The position numbers were made by a program, and so were the translations under genes. The notes beneath the pieces are model-generated. The model saw only the letters and a program-made list of their open reading frames with translations, was not told where the DNA came from and searched no databases. This document shows, piece by piece, positions 1-10,603 of a stretch of DNA of 64,000 nucleotides. The stretch spans positions 53,952,001 through 54,016,000 of the forward strand of contig CM043697.1 of the NCBI GenBank assembly GCA_023935145.1. Reading direction: 5' to 3'. Each line of letters starts with the position of its first letter. The first letter of the stretch is position 1. Source of the DNA: Bretschneidera sinensis (lineage: Eukaryota > Streptophyta > Magnoliopsida > Brassicales > Akaniaceae).

Positions 1-956
1 TATTTATCATCATCATTATTAAATCAACTCATTATTCTAATAATATTTCTTTTCACATAATAATTTTCTACTTGTCCAATATTCGTATCATACATATCAA
101 TTTAATTTTTATCTACCACCAAGCATAAGCTAATAATTTATTTTAATATTATTACTAAATATTTGATTTTTATTTAGATTACTTAAAGTAAATCTAACTC
201 ACCACGTAGCACTTAAAACTACCCGTGGATCACCTCCTTGTCTTTCCCGTTCCTCTCATAAATTTCTCCCGGTTGTTGTTCGTCAACACCTGACATAATA
301 TTTGTATTAAATTTCTAGTTATTTCTTCAATTCTTCATAAACCACACCCTTTGAAAATTTCCACTTTGAATTCCGGGAAATACATGTATACTAAAAATTC
401 AAAAATAAACATTACGTTATTACCTTTTGTTTTTCTGATAGTTTCCTGTGACTCTATAAAATTCCCCCGTAAACTCCTTCAAAATTTTGATCTTTCAACC
501 TTTCTTTTGGTCTCCAAGTGTTTAAAGAAGATGTATAATGGAAGGAAAACTAAATGAGTTTGGTAAATGTGAAATTGTGTTTACATAGAAGTGTAATATA
601 TATAGAAAAATTTGTTGCAACGGCAGCTCACAATTGCTTGCCAAAATGCACTTGGCAACTCCCAAAATCTCTCCACATATATGCCTTACTGTAACACATA
701 CAAGGGTTGAATTTTGCACTTGGCAACATGAAATTAACTTGGCAGCAGGTGCTGCCACCTGCTGCCACGTTTTAATGTTTTTTTTCCTTTATATTTTACT
801 TTTCTGTCTTCTGGGACGTTCACGTCCTAGATTTTTTTTTTTTTAGAATTGCTTTATTCAAATACTAGTGAACTTTTCACATATATTTTATTTTAATTCC
901 ATTTCATATTTATTAAATTATTTCTTTACCCTTACTTTACAAATACGGGTATTACA
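1..956 (-). mobile_element. Partial 3' LTR, Tekay/Del-like gypsy element (left arm)
   Basis: This stretch is the reverse complement of the LTR that starts near 4567. On the minus strand it opens at 956 with TGTAATACCCG and runs leftward off the window. It lies just downstream of minus-strand integrase and chromodomain coding, so it is the 3' LTR of that copy. The flank at 957-1000 reads on the minus strand as a GGGGACGAAATTT-type sequence followed by a degenerate purine tract, the usual 3' UTR and polypurine signature of Tekay/Del chromoviruses. The outer end and target duplication cannot be seen. Confidence 0.85.
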
Positions 957-1009
957 ATTCTACACACCTTATGAAAATTTCGTCCCCGAAATTTCCTTAC
1001 CTAAAATCA

Positions 1010-2195
1010 AGAAAAGAGTTAGGGGTAATCCTTCCTTATTCTTGCTTCATGCTCCCACGTGACTTCTTTGACATATTTGTTCTGTCATAATACTTGAATC
1101 AAAAGAATGACTTTATTGCACAAGACTTGTTCCTTTCTGTCTAAGATTCTAATCGATATTTGCATAAAAGTCAACTCTTCTTGAAATTCTATCGCCTGAT
1201 TCGAGATACTATGGGTTTCATCGTGTAAGTACTTTCTCAGCAGTGACACATGAAACGCATTGTATAATTGCTTTAATTCTGGAGGCAAATCCAAACGATA
1301 CGCTACTGGTCCAATTCTCTCGATCACCTCATATGGCCCCACAAATCTCGGACTCAACTTTCCCTTCTTTTTAAACCTCAACACACCCTTCCACGGAGAT
1401 ATCTTCAAAAATACCCAATCACCAACTTGGAACTCGAGAGGTCGTCTTCGTTTATCAATATATCCCTTCTGTCTGTTCTGGGCTATAAGGTTCTTCCTAA
1501 CTAGTTTAATCATCTCAGTAGTCAAATCTATCATTTTTGGGCCATATATTTTTCTCTCTCCAACTTCTTCCCAGCATACTAGAGTTCTACACCTTCTACC
1601 ATATAAAGCCTCGAAAGGTGCCATCCCAATACTAGTTTGATACTGATTATTGTATGCAAACTCAATTAAAGGAAAATAAGCATACCAGCTCATTGAGAAA
1701 CTCAATATACTTGCCCTCAGCATATCTTTTAGTATTCTAATGATTCTCTCCATCTGCCCATCAGTTTGTGGATGAAAAGGTATACTAAACTGTAATTGTG
1801 TACCCATAGCTTCTTGGAAACCTTTCGAAAATCTAGAGATAAATTTAGAATCTCTATCTGATACGATACTCAAGGGTACTCCATGTAATTATATTATCTC
1901 TGCTACATATAACTCAACCAACTTTTCTGGACTCTAGGTAGTTTTAATAGGAAGAAAGTGTGAAGACTTAGAAAGTCTATCCACTATAACCCACACAGCG
2001 TCATGTCCCCTCTTAGTACGGGGAAAACCAGAGACAAAATCCATACTCACATTTTCCCATAAGCCACTCAGGTACTGGAAGAGGTTGTAATAAACCTGCT
2101 GGATGTCTATTCTTAGCTTTCACATATTGACAAGTCAAACATCTAGAAATATATTCTGCTACATCTTTCTTCATCCCTGACCACCAATAATTCTG
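1010..2195 (-). pseudogene. Integrase and chromodomain remnant, Tekay/Del-like
   Basis: The minus strand encodes the end of a Ty3/gypsy polyprotein. An open stretch at 1085-1873 begins at the catalytic motif SDRDSKF, continues through HPQTDGQMERI with its catalytic Glu, then FAYNNQYQTSIGMAPFEALY, the GPY/F module ([21 protein letters not shown]) and FHVSLLRKY. It ends in a chromodomain start (ILDRKEQVLCNKV) that is cut by a stop at 1085. The rest of the chromodomain (VTWEHEAR) remains readable downstream to about 1010. Upstream, 1874-2195 holds the zinc-binding and first-Asp part of integrase broken by stops. The protein would insert cDNA; the chromodomain is thought to steer it to heterochromatin. 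This copy is inactive. Confidence 0.85.
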
Positions 2196-3496
2196 TCACA
2201 ATCCCCTGTACATCTTATTATTACCTGGGTGCATGGAATATACAGAATCATGAGCCTCCTTTAGTATATCCTTTCTCATCTCCACATCATTAGGAACACA
2301 AACTCTATGCTTCAATACTACCATACCATCTTCTCTAATTCTAAACTTGGTTGGCTTCCCACTCAACACTTCCCATCTGATCTTCTCTATCCCTTCATCT
2401 CTACCCTGCATCTGTAATAAACGATCAATAATAGAAGATTGTATCACCATATTCGCCATCAATACTCCTCTATCATTGACACTCAACTGCATCCCCATTC
2501 TTCTTAATTCTATCAACAAGCTAGTATTACGACTCCCAAAAGCAGTTAATCTGCCTGTAGCCTTTCTACTCAGTGCATCAGCTACTACATTAGCCTTTCC
2601 TAGATGATAATGAATCGTACAGTCATAATCACAAATCAACTCCATCCACCTCCTCTGCATCAAATTCAACTCCTTCTGGGTTGGTAAATGCATTAAGCTT
2701 TTATGATCAATAAAAATTTCACACTTGGCTCCATATAGATGATGTCTCCAAATCTTCAAAGCAAAAACTATAGCAGCCAATTCTAAATCATGGGTCGAGT
2801 AATTCCTCTCATGGTTTTTCAGTTGCCTAGATATATAAGCTATATAACTCTCACATGTTGCATCAACACACATCCCAACCCCTGATGTGACGCATCACTA
2901 TAAACCACAAATTCTTCATCACTAGAAGAAAGCACTAATACCGGGGTAGTAGTCAGTTTCTCTTTCAACAGCTGAAAACTTCTCTCACATTCCTCTGACC
3001 ACCTAAACTTCATATCCTTTGTGGTAAATTTAGTCAAAGGTCCAACAATCATAGAATTTTTTTGGATAAATCTCCTATAATAACCAGCCAACCCTAAAAA
3101 GCTTCTAATTTTAGTTACACTCGTGGATCTTTCCTAATTCAACACTGCTTTTACTGTCTGTGGGTCAACTACTATCCCTTCTCCTGACACAACATGCCCC
3201 AAGAAGGATATTTCGCTCAACCAAAACTCACACTTAGAGTACTTCGCATATAATTTCTCTTTCCTCAAAATCTCCAACAATATCTCCAAATGTTGCATAT
3301 GCTCCTCTTTATTCTTGGAATATATCAAAATATCATCAATAAACACAATCATAATTCTATCCAAGAATGGTTTAAACACTCGATTCATAAGGTCCAAAAA
3401 TTTTGCAAGAGTATTGGTCAACCCAAAAGGCATCACCAAGAACTCATGATGGCCATAACGTGTCCTAAAAGCAGTCTTAGGCAGGTCCCCCTCCTT
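2196..3496 (-). pseudogene. Reverse transcriptase and RNase H remnant, Tekay/Del-like
   Basis: Minus-strand pol upstream of the integrase remnant. The RT block (3134-3496) shows VMPFGLTN and the catalytic [10 protein letters not shown], then [16 protein letters not shown]. The piece 2840-3091 has AGYYRRFI and the first RNase H strand [16 protein letters not shown]. The block 2196-2873 has [24 protein letters not shown] and [12 protein letters not shown], covering the RNase H Glu and last Asp, then the connection to integrase. Frames change near 2860 and 3110, so it cannot make a full enzyme. Homology stops near 3496 inside RT, where an unrelated LTR fragment begins; the N-terminal RT, protease and gag are missing. 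Confidence 0.85.
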
Positions 3497-3502
3497 TACC
3501 CT

Positions 3503-3815
3503 TGATGAGTGCCAAATACTGCATATTTTGGTCCCTTAATTTACATTTGTTAGCTTAGGAATTTATTACTTTGAGTTGTTTTTTTCATTGTTTTACAGGT
3601 TTACAAGCACTTGGAAATGAGTTTCACTAAATTACCAGAATTCTCCGTACAGACCAGTCATTTTTTAGGATTAAAATGTATTGATTCAAGAAGAACTAGG
3701 AGATGAGCCATATATTCTTGGAAAGATCCGGATGTATATTTTCTGATGAATTTTACAGCTCATAAATATGATTTGTCTATAGAAAGTTATGGCAGTTTTA
3801 GTAGACAAAGGTCAG
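3503..3815 (+). repeat. LTR fragment of an Athila-related family between two inverted Tekay arms
   Basis: The block opens with TGATGAGTGCCAAATA and continues with a CCCTTAATTTACATTTGTTA motif. The start closely resembles the LTR starts at 19468 and 26909 (TGATAAGTGCTTAAATA, then the same CCTTAATTTACATTTGTTA core) and more weakly those at 39183 and 44029. It therefore looks like the 5' end of an LTR from a third related family. No matching end or target duplication is visible. The right limit is set by the start of integrase homology near 3816 and is approximate. Confidence 0.55.
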
Positions 3816-4480
3816 GTTGTGCATACAATAATCATTTTCTGGGATGCTTATTTACCTTTGATCAAGTTTACATACAATAATCAGCATCAAACTAGTATTG
3901 GGATGGCACCCTTCGAGGCTTTATATGGTAGAAGGTGTGGAACTCCTGTATGCTGGGAAGAAGTTAGAGAGAGAAAGATATATGGCCCAGAAATGATAGA
4001 CTTGACTACTGAGAGGATCTAACTGGTTAGGGAGAACCTCAGAGCAGCCCAGAACAGACAGAAGGGATATGTTGATAAAAGAAGACGACCTCTCGAGTTC
4101 CAAGTTGGTGATTGGGTATTTTTGAAGATATCTCCATGGAAGGGAGTATTGAGATTTAAAAAGAAGGGAAAGTTGAGCCCGAGATTTGTGGGGCCATATG
4201 AGGTGATTGAGAGAATTGGGCCCATAGCATATCGTTTGGATTTGCCTCCGGAATTAAAGCAATTAAATAATGTGTTTCATGTGTCACTACTGAGAAAGTA
4301 CTTACATGATGAATCCATAATATCTCGAATTAGGCGATAGAATTTCAGGAAGATCTGACCTTCATGCAAGTACCGATCAAAATCTTAGACAGAAAGGATC
4401 AAGTCTTGCGCAATAAAGTCATTCCTTTGATTCAAGTATTATGGAGAATTAGAGATGTCAAAGAAGTCACGTGAAAGCAT
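3816..4480 (+). pseudogene. Integrase C-terminus and chromodomain remnant (right arm)
   Basis: Plus-strand copy of the same integrase tail seen on the minus strand at 1010-1730. It shows FTYNNQHQTSIGMAPFEALY, a stop at 4020, then [21 protein letters not shown], the GPY/F module ([18 protein letters not shown]), [13 protein letters not shown] and, after a frameshift near 4310, a chromodomain (ILDRKDQVLRNKVIPLIQVL). It lacks everything upstream of the integrase core. It leads directly into the LTR at 4567, so it is the 3' end of a plus-strand element. Confidence 0.85.
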
Positions 4481-4817
4481 GAAGCAAGAATGAGAAAGGT
4501 TTTCCCCCAACTCTTTTCTTGATTTTAGGGAAGGAAATTTTCGGGACGAAATTTTTGTAAGGTGGGTACCCGTATTTGTAAAGTAAGGATAAAGAAGTAC
4601 TTTAATAAATATGACAAAAAGTTAAAATAAGATATATACTTTGAAATGCGAAAAGTCAAATTTTTATAAAACAATTTTAAAAAAAATCAACCAAAACGTG
4701 GCACCTACTGCCAAAATTTTGATTTAAAGTATGCATGTCCTCCACGTTTTTGAAACGTTGAGGCTTCCTAAAATGATGATAAGGTAGGTTAGGCTGCCAA
4801 AAATTTACGAAAGTTTA

Positions 4818-4824
4818 GTGTGTG

Positions 4825-4856
<32 letters not shown>

Positions 4857-4860
4857 CGTG
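4818..4860. repeat. (TG)n/(TA)n microsatellite in LTR
   Basis: Alternating TG and TA dinucleotides inside the right-arm LTR, a simple-sequence tract. The sister LTR at 29791 carries a long (TA)n tract in a comparable position. Confidence 0.9.
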
Positions 4861-5605
4861 TTATGTAATCGTAATTATACTTAACCGATTTCGTTAGCTT
4901 TTCCTTCAAATTACTCATTTTCCTTAAACATCTGGGGACCCAAAGAAATGTTGAAATAGTAAATTTTTGAAGGGATTTACGGTGGAATTTTACAGAGAGT
5001 TATGAGAAGCTATTAGAAAATTAGAAGGTAATAATATAATGTTTATTTTTGTTATTTTAGCATTCATGAAATTTCCCGGAATTTAAAGTGGGAATTTTCA
5101 AAGGGTGTGGTTTATGACGAATTGAAAAAATAATTAGAAATTGAATACAAACATTATGTCAGGTGTTGGCGGTTAGCAACCAAGGAAAATTTCGGAGAAG
5201 AACGGGAAAGACAAGAAGGTGATCCACGGGTAGCTTTAAGTGCTACGTAGCGAATTAGATTTACTTTAAGTAATATAAATAAAAAATGAAATATCTAGTG
5301 ATAATATTAAAATAAATTATTAGCTTATGCTTTGGTGATAGATAAAAATTAAATTGATATGTATAATATGAATATTGGACACGTAGAAAGATTATTACGT
5401 GAAAAGAAATATTATTGGTATAATGAGTTAATTTAATAGTGATGATGATAAATAAATTCTTAACGAGTTTTGGTTAATAAATTGATGTGATATATGAGGA
5501 GAAGAAAATTGTGAAATTTATCAAGTAGAAAGTTGAGGAAAAACCGGATAGTTAATTTAATATTTTAAATTCATGTGATTTTATATTATTGTTCACATGC
5601 ATGTG

Positions 5606-5800
5606 CATTAAATAAGAGAACCGAAAGAACTGGGAAGGGGCCGATCTAATTGAAAAACCGTGACAGTCGGTATATACTGGAAATAAAAAGGACACCATGA
5701 CAACCGGTATATGCTGGAAATAAATGTCGTGATAGCCGGGATAAGCTGTAAAGAAAAGAACCGGGAAGGAGCTGGTCTAAGATAATAAAAATATGTCGAC
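5606..5800 (+). repeat. LTR minisatellite (AACCGTGACAGCCGGTATATGCTGG type)
   Basis: Degenerate tandem units built around CCGGTATATGCTGG and GGCCGRTCTAA lie in the second half of the LTR. Related arrays sit at the same LTR position at 31787-32040, where a clean 38-bp period is visible, and at 33455-33735. The array is thus a family trait and not a local accident. Confidence 0.75.
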
Positions 5801-6408
5801 ATGTGGGAAGACGTTCCCTTAATAATAATTCATGCATTGCATCTGTTTTGCATGTTAATATTTTATTACTGAAATGTTGTGGATATTGTGGAATTATTTG
5901 TAGATAAATGAGTCTCACAAAAAAAGACAGTTACAGTGAAAAAAAGATGTAGAAGTATGATGTGATAGTAATTATTTAAACATTAGACTATATGTTATTA
6001 TCTAGTTGTATAAGAGATAAATGTTTAAATATAAATGGGCTGATTATGCAGATAGAATACTTTTAGTAAATTAAATTCACTGAGCTTGTGAAGCTCACCC
6101 CTCATTGTACAATGATTTCAAGTAGCAGTCAAGACAAGTAGTCTGGTGGGTTGAAAGTCAGACGAAAATATTTTCTGTAAGCCATGTACATGTCAGTATC
6201 CTCATACAAATGAGAAAATGAAATATAAAAATTTTATTTGTAAATATTCATGCATTTTGCGTTGTATATTATGTTTAAGTTAATATCAGAATGATATAAA
6301 AGAAATTTTGTTAGTATTATTTTTATTGTTGCATATATGTGTCGGGCTGAGATTTTCAAAATGTGATGACATCATCTCGGGGGTGGCCAACCTGGGATGG
6401 TCGTTACA

Positions 6409-7252
6409 CCAATCGACTGGGTCTCTATACCAGTTGACTAGGAAAAGGGACAATAAGTTCCCAATCGACTAGTAACTTAACCCAGTTGACTGGTCCTATG
6501 ACCCAGTCGGCCGGTACCTTCCCTAACCCTAAAAATGAATCTTTTTTCACTTGACCCAGTTGACTCGTACAAGGACCCAATCGACTGGTAATTCAAAAAC
6601 ATGACCATTTGAGATGCAAGACTTGAGCATTTAATGCTCCAAACCTACCAAATCAGTGTATATCGGCCATATAAGTCCAAGGCTATAAAAATCCTCTTCA
6701 ATGAGTATTTAAAAGAAGAAGATAGCACATTCAATTCATACAATAGCTCATTAACTCTCAAAAAGCCTTGATAAATTTATTGTGAGCCATTCTTCAAGCT
6801 TGTTCTTGAAAGAGAGATATTCTTCATTTGTAAAAGCATTCATTGTTATCTCTCTATCATTTACTTTACAGTTAACACCATTTATTGTAAAGAGAAAGAA
6901 TTAGTGTAACTCTTAGAGTGTTTAGGATTAAACACTTCTTTGTAACTTCTGTGAGGAAGAGATTGTTTGTAAGGTTTGTCCAACACCTGTGAAGTTGCTC
7001 GACTAACGTTTAGTGGATTACTTCAATTATGTTTCTTGAAGAGAGTGGATGTAGGGTCGGAGAGATTCCGATATTGCCGAACCACTATAAACGGAGTTTG
7101 CATATTCTCTTCCTCAACTCCTTTATTTTCAAGCATATTATTTGATTGTGTGTCTTGCTTATTAAACTATTTTAAAAACTTGCAAGTTAATTAGAAAAAA
7201 GTTTTTTAAAACCTAATTCACCCCCCTTTTTGGGTTTGAACCTCGGTTTACA
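6409..7252 (+). mobile_element. 5' LTR of the Sirevirus-like element
   Basis: It matches 10604-11287 over its last two thirds, ends in GGTTTACA, and is followed two bases later by a tRNA-Met-type PBS. Its U3 holds seven copies of a short palindrome-like motif (CCAGTYGACTGG and variants) at about 6409, 6430, 6460, 6481, 6502, 6555 and 6576. The expected TG start is not visible, so the first bases may be lost. Confidence 0.8.
6684..6690 (+). promoter_or_regulatory. TATA box of Sirevirus-like LTR
   Basis: TATAAAA within the LTR, about 100 bp downstream of the palindrome cluster; the same element occurs at 10721-10727 in the 3' LTR. This position suits the U3/R border. Confidence 0.55.
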
Positions 7253-7254
7253 AT

Positions 7255-7266
7255 TGGTATCAGAGC
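7255..7266 (+). other. Primer binding site (initiator tRNA-Met type)
   Basis: TGGTATCAGAGC starts two bases after the LTR end. This is the standard plant copia PBS, complementary to the 3' end of initiator tRNA-Met. Confidence 0.9.
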
Positions 7267-7307
7267 TTCGTACTTAATTTTAGGTTTAAAATCCTTAAGT
7301 TGATCTG

Positions 7308-8938
7308 ATGGCATCTAATAGCTATACCGAAGGACATTCCTATACTAGGTTTCCTTTGTTCAATAGCTCCAACTATAATTACTGGAAAAATAGAATGCAA
7401 ATTTTTGTTGAATGACAAGATTACAATCTATAGAGAGTCATTGAAGAAAGACCTAGAATTCCTACAAAGGAAATAACTTTTGGAGAGATCAATCATACAA
7501 TTCCTAAACTCAAAACAGAGTTTAATGAAGAGGATTGTAGAATGATCTCTCTGAATAGTAGAGCAACTAGCATGTTACATTGTGCTCTAGATATCACTGA
7601 ATACAATAAAAATTTTGCATGTATTTCAGCTAAAGAAATTTGAGATAAATTACAAGTTACATATGAAGGCACTAGTGAAGTAAAAAAATCAAAAATTTAT
7701 ATTCTAGTGTCCAAGTTTGAATATTTAAAAATGTCTTCAAATGAAACTATTTCTCAAATGCACTCACGTTTTACTACCATTGTTAACGGTTTAAAGCTTC
7801 TTGGAACATTGGGGAATTTGAACTAACGAGGAAGATCTTAAGATCTTTGCCATCCACTTGGAAAACAAAGAAGACGACTATAACGAAGGCCAAAGATCTC
7901 GACAAACTTGATGTCAAAACACTCCTCAGATCACTATTGATATATGAGATGGAAGAAATGAATCTCTTTATCAATTAATGATGAGAAGAAGAAAAATTTG
8001 ATTACTCTCAAAGCCTCTACAAGCAACAAAGAGGAAGAAAAAGAAGAAGAGAATGAGAGCAGCGAAGAAGATGGTAGACGGTATTAATTACCAAAAGGTT
8101 TCACAAGTTCTTGAAAAAGAGCAAGAAACCTTACACAAAGGATTCCACTCCAAAAAGGGAACCTCTTGTGTGTTTCAGTTGCAAGAAGCCCGGTCACATC
8201 AAGGCCGATTGTCCAACAACGAGAAAACCATATAAGAGCTTCAAAAAGAAAGCCATGATTGCATCCACATGGAGTAATGACGAAGAAGAAGAAAATTCGG
8301 ACAATGAAGTTGGATACAAGGAGATTGCCAACCTATGCTTGATGGCAATTGACGATGAAAATGAGGTATCAAATTCTTCCCCTTCTAATAATAATAATAT
8401 TTTTAGTAGTAGTGAAGAATTAATTGAAGTAATAAATGAGATACATGAAGAATTGAAGAAATTTGATTCTAGAAATGTAGCCCTCAAGATGGAAGTCTCA
8501 TCTCTTTCTAAAGAGATGGAAGGCTTAAAGAAGGAAAAAGAAAAACCATCTTCCATTCTTTATAACTTATCACAAGATTTTCTAAAAATTGAAAATGATA
8601 TTTTGAAGAAGAAAATAATCGAATTGAATAGCACTATATCTAGACTTATGCTTGGAAAAGAAAAACTAGATGAAGTGCTATCTTGCCAAAGGTTAAGTGG
8701 AGGAAAACCCAGCCTGGGTTATTCTCTATTAGGCAAGCAAAAGCCAAAAAAGACTTTATTCATGAAAACAGCATGTGTGAATGAAGCCTCCACCTTCAAG
8801 GCCACTAGCAAGATTAAAAGCACTCCCTCAATATACACTAGTAGGTCTAAGAATGTGAATTTAAATCCTAATGCATATACTAGATATAAACATCCTAAAA
8901 ATACATATGTATACTTACTCAAGACATGCAAATGCTAG
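7308..8938 (+). pseudogene. Copia gag (Sirevirus-like), broken
   Basis: The start is ATG at 7308 (MASNSYTEGHSYTRFPLF), about 40 bases past the PBS. In-frame stops follow early (near 7414 and 7429) and frameshifts occur near 7825 and 8100. Readable blocks include YWKNRMQIFVE, the capsid stretch LVSKFEYLKMSSNETISQMH, and the zinc knuckle CFSCKKPGHIKADC (CX2CX4HX4C) near 8180. An acidic and serine-rich region and a Lys/Glu-rich coiled coil (about 8440-8690) follow, as in Sirevirus Gag. Gag would form the virus-like particle and bind RNA. The last open block is 8111-8938. Confidence 0.8.
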
Positions 8939-9302
8939 GAATAATCATTCAACAAATGCACATACTAGAAATACACATCCTAGGAAAGACCATCATGTAT
9001 ATCCTAGAGATAATATTTATGTTCATAACTTATATGCTACAAGTGCACATCTTAGAAATTACCATCATTCATTTCATAGAGATAACATACGTGTTCATAA
9101 CTTTTATAATAGAAACATGTATTCTAGGAATGCTTATCCAAGGAACTACAGGCATGCATATTTAAGAAATCCTAAAAACTTCAATAACTATTATCTTAGG
9201 ATCATGCATCATCAACATGTTTACAATTATAGAGCACCTTATAATATTAAGAAAGTATGGGTCCCTAAAGGAACCGTATTTTCTAGGACTAACTCCAAAT
9301 GA
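8871..9302 (+). pseudogene. His/Asn/Arg/Tyr-rich repeat linker between gag and protease
   Basis: A 143-codon open stretch in a frame different from the preceding gag block encodes degenerate repeats of the type RNxHxRxNxYxHN (for example PRDNIYVHNLY, HRDNIRVHNFYNRNMY). It ends with KKVWVPKGT, a short motif that commonly precedes the copia protease. The DNA underneath is repeated too (variants of CATATACTAGAAAT). I do not recognise a function; it may be a variable linker. Confidence 0.5.
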
Positions 9303-10600
9303 CCCAAGAAATTTTGGGTACCTAAAAGTACAATTGTATATCCTTGTGTAATGTAGATATGTCTCCACACCAAGGAAAAAGGTAACTATTGGTACCTTGA
9401 TAGTGGATGCTCAAAGCACATGACCTGTGATCAAAGAATGTTCAAAGAGCTAACTCTAAGGGATGGTGGACACGTCACCATTGGAGACAACACAAAGATA
9501 AAGATCATCGGGCATGGCAAATTTGGTAATGATTTCTCAACCATTGATCATGTTTTATATGTGCAAGGCCTTAAGCCAAATTTACTTAGTATTAGTCAAC
9601 TATGTGACAAAGGCAACAAAGTCATATTTGAATCCTCTCATTGTTTATCAATAGACATCAAAAGTAACAAGATCAAGTTTGTTGGCCATAGACACGACAA
9701 TGTATATATGGTTGATTTAAAATCTTTGCATTCGGAAAATGAAAAACGTTTTCCCGTTTTTAGTGAAAACCTATGGCTATGGCATAGAAGATTTTGCCAT
9801 GTGAACATGGATTTTCTTAAAATTATTTCAAGAAATGATTTAGTTGTTAGACTTCCAAAAATCAAATTTGAAAATGACAAGGTTTGTGATGCTTGTCCAA
9901 TGAGAACATAAACTAGAATTTCTTTTAAATCAAAAAATATAATCTCAACCTTTAGACCATTGAAACTTTTGCATATGGACTTATTTGGTCCAATAAATAC
10001 CATTAATCTAGGTGGTCATCAATATGCTCTTGTTATTGTTGATGATTATTCATGATATACTTTTGTTATTTTCATTGCTTACAAGGATGAAGCATATAAA
10101 GGATTTGTGAACTTTTGCAAGAAGGTTCAAAATGAAAAAGAGATTTTCATTTCAAGTATTAGAATTGATCATGGAAAAGCATTTGGAAACCAAAACTTTT
10201 CGAAATTTTGTGATGAAAATGGAATTGATCACAATTTTTCAGTACCTAGAACTCCTCAACAAAATGGAGTTGTTGAGAGGAAAAATAGAGTTCTAGAAGA
10301 ATTTGCATGAACCATGCTTTGTGAAAATAGTTTGCCAAAATATTTTTGGGCGGAAGCCATAAACACTTATTGCTATGTTTTAAATAGAGTATTAATTAGG
10401 CTTATGCTTGATAAAACTCCATATGAACTGCAGAAAGGTAGAAAGCCTAATATCTCTTACTTTCGTGCTTTTGGTTATGCTTCATCCTAAATAACAATAA
10501 AACTAATTTAGGTAAATTTGACTAAAAGCCCGATGAAGGGTTATTCTTAGGATATTCAACCTCAAGTAAAGCTTATAGACTCTTTAACAAAAGAACTCTA
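9303..10600 (+). pseudogene. Copia protease and integrase, broken
   Basis: The protease site WYLDSGCSKHMTCD lies around 9390-9430. An open block 9420-9911 then covers the rest of the protease and the GAG-pre-integrase zinc region (LWHRRFCHVNMDFL, then CDACPMRT) and ends at a stop. Integrase continues with MDLFGP near 9975, the second catalytic Asp in IDHGKAFGN, and PRTPQQNGVVERKN with the catalytic Glu near 10270. A stop follows at 10308. Downstream FWAEAINTYCYVLNRV and FRAFGYA are still readable. The coding ends at about 10600 (RLFNKRTLV) directly against LTR sequence, so RT and RNase H are deleted. Confidence 0.85.
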
Positions 10601-10603
10601 GTG

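Larger units (their letters stand above)
4567..6408 (+). mobile_element. 3' LTR, Tekay/Del-like gypsy element (right arm)
   Basis: An LTR of about 1.84 kb follows the right-arm integrase. Its first bases are slightly deleted (GGTGGGTACCCGTATT in place of TGTAATACCCGTATT). It ends with GGGATGGTCGTTACA at 6408, the same terminus as the LTRs ending at 12177 and 32900. Its first 900 bp are the inverted partner of 1-956. It holds a (TG)n microsatellite and a CCGGTATATGCTGG minisatellite. The Sirevirus-like element starts at the very next bases. Confidence 0.85.

Noticed and set aside
4122..4340. Independent small gene
   Set aside because: It is the GPY/F part of the right-arm integrase after a stop at 4020.
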